Positions 35,518 through 36,003 of a stretch of 36,003 nucleotides of DNA are shown in pieces. The notes beneath the pieces were generated by a model. That model had not been told where the DNA came from. It worked only from the letters and a program-made list of their open reading frames with translations, and made no database searches. This DNA comes from Bacteroidota bacterium (GTDB lineage Bacteria; Bacteroidota; Bacteroidia; Bacteroidales; JACABE01): NCBI GenBank assembly GCA_013377005.1, contig JACABE010000014.1, positions 1 to 36,003 of the forward strand. Reading direction: 5' to 3'. A program made the position numbers and the translations under genes. Every line of letters begins with the position of its first letter. Position 1 is the first letter of the stretch.

Positions 35518-35646
35518 GAACGCTGATTAAACGGATACGTTCCGTAAACGCGGATTTTCACGAATTATTCAGAATGTTTTGATTTTCAAATATTAATAAT
35601 CTGATTTATCAGCGTTTCCCTTTAAGGATCTGCATCATCCGCGTTC
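35518..35646 (+). repeat. Dispersed 129-bp element, copy 1
   Basis: Starts GAACGCTGATTAAACGGAT and ends CATCCGCGTTC. The ends form an imperfect inverted repeat, and two further inverted pairs lie inside (AACGCTGAT with ATCAGCGTT, AACGCGGAT with ATCCGCGTT). Confidence 0.85.
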
Positions 35647-35739
35647 AAATAAACAAACCACAACACTATTTTTAGCAACTTAATTAGTAAACAGTACATA
35701 CGTATATTTTTAGTTTTGGTAATTAATTTAAAAACATTA

Positions 35740-35867
35740 GAACGCTGATTAAACGGATACGTTCCGTAAACGCGGATTTTCACAAATTTTTCAGAATTTT
35801 TTGATTTTCATATATTAATAATCTGTTTTATCAGCGTTTCCCTGAGGGATCTGCGTCAACCGCGTTC
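35740..35867 (+). repeat. Dispersed 128-bp element, copy 2
   Basis: Nearly identical to copy 1, differing mainly in the AT-rich centre and near the right end (GTCAACCGCGTTC). Same orientation. Confidence 0.85.
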
Positions 35868-35981
35868 AAATAAACAAATCAGAGGGTTCAATACTTTAGT
35901 TTACACTATTTTTAGCAACTTAATTAGTAAACAGTACATACGTATATATTTAGTTTCGGTAATTAAAGTATAAAAAATTTA

Positions 35982-36003
35982 GAACGCTGATTAAACGGAT
36001 ACG
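35982..36003 (+). repeat. Dispersed element, copy 3, cut by the window edge
   Basis: The first 22 bases repeat the start of copies 1 and 2 exactly (GAACGCTGATTAAACGGAT), then the window ends. Confidence 0.8.

Larger units (their letters stand above)
35453..36003. repeat. Tandem duplication of 224-240 bp, at least 2.4 copies, running off the window
   Basis: Copies begin at 35453, 35677 and 35917, each opening AACTTAA(T/G)TAG(C/T)AAACAGTA. Each copy joins an AT-rich flank of about 65 bp to a 128-bp core element. Copy 2 carries about 16 extra bases after the core. No reading frame is present. The rest of 35203-35452 holds only the orphan promoter and leader. Confidence 0.9.

Overview
The window looks like chromosomal DNA from a member of the Bacteroidota. 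It is AT-rich. Three secreted proteins are recognisable: two end in type IX secretion (T9SS) sorting domains and one is cut by the window edge. Many genes carry the Bacteroidota promoter pattern (a TTG near -33 and TAnnTTTG near -7) and lack Shine-Dalgarno sequences. Rho has the long disordered insertion typical of the phylum. Family-specific genes (DUF4293, a GlmU-like nucleotidyltransferase beside L31 type B, a short DUF1338 enzyme) agree. The order cannot be fixed from the sequence alone.

Left part (1-4010) is accessory in character. A secreted protein gene runs off the left edge, and an intact IS982-like element with 20-bp perfect inverted repeats sits 18 bp upstream of its start codon. 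Two adjacent tandem arrays of unrelated sequence share a 41-bp period (1444-1784). A two-gene unit follows on the minus strand: a PD-(D/E)XK-like/DUF5655 protein, then a secreted protein made of about seven 26-residue repeats. Three 43-bp hairpin-forming tandem repeats (3798-3926) close the segment.

Middle part (4011-23264) is metabolic and housekeeping. A compact minus-strand operon encodes aconitase, a type-2 malate/lactate dehydrogenase, NADP-type isocitrate dehydrogenase, citrate synthase and a TPR protein, ending at a clear terminator. Together these carry malate to 2-oxoglutarate. Next come a POT-family peptide transporter, a TPR membrane protein translationally coupled to a three-unit helix-hairpin-helix protein, a DUF1338 metalloenzyme, a HEAT-repeat protein, RlmD, a YbaK-type deacylase, Lon, a GlmU-like protein and zinc-independent ribosomal protein L31.

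Right part (23265-36003) carries an M6-type T9SS metalloprotease, DUF4293, a second T9SS protein, Rho with a strong terminator, a YgjV-like membrane protein, arginine deiminase, and divergently the PyrK/PyrD dihydroorotate dehydrogenase pair. The edge holds an unrecognised 234-residue protein and a large tandem duplication built around a 128-bp dispersed element. A diverged copy of that element lies inverted between the arginine deiminase and PyrK genes.

No rRNA, tRNA, CRISPR array or prophage was seen. The most interesting unexplained material is the non-coding repeat content and the nuclease/repeat-protein pair between two arrays.
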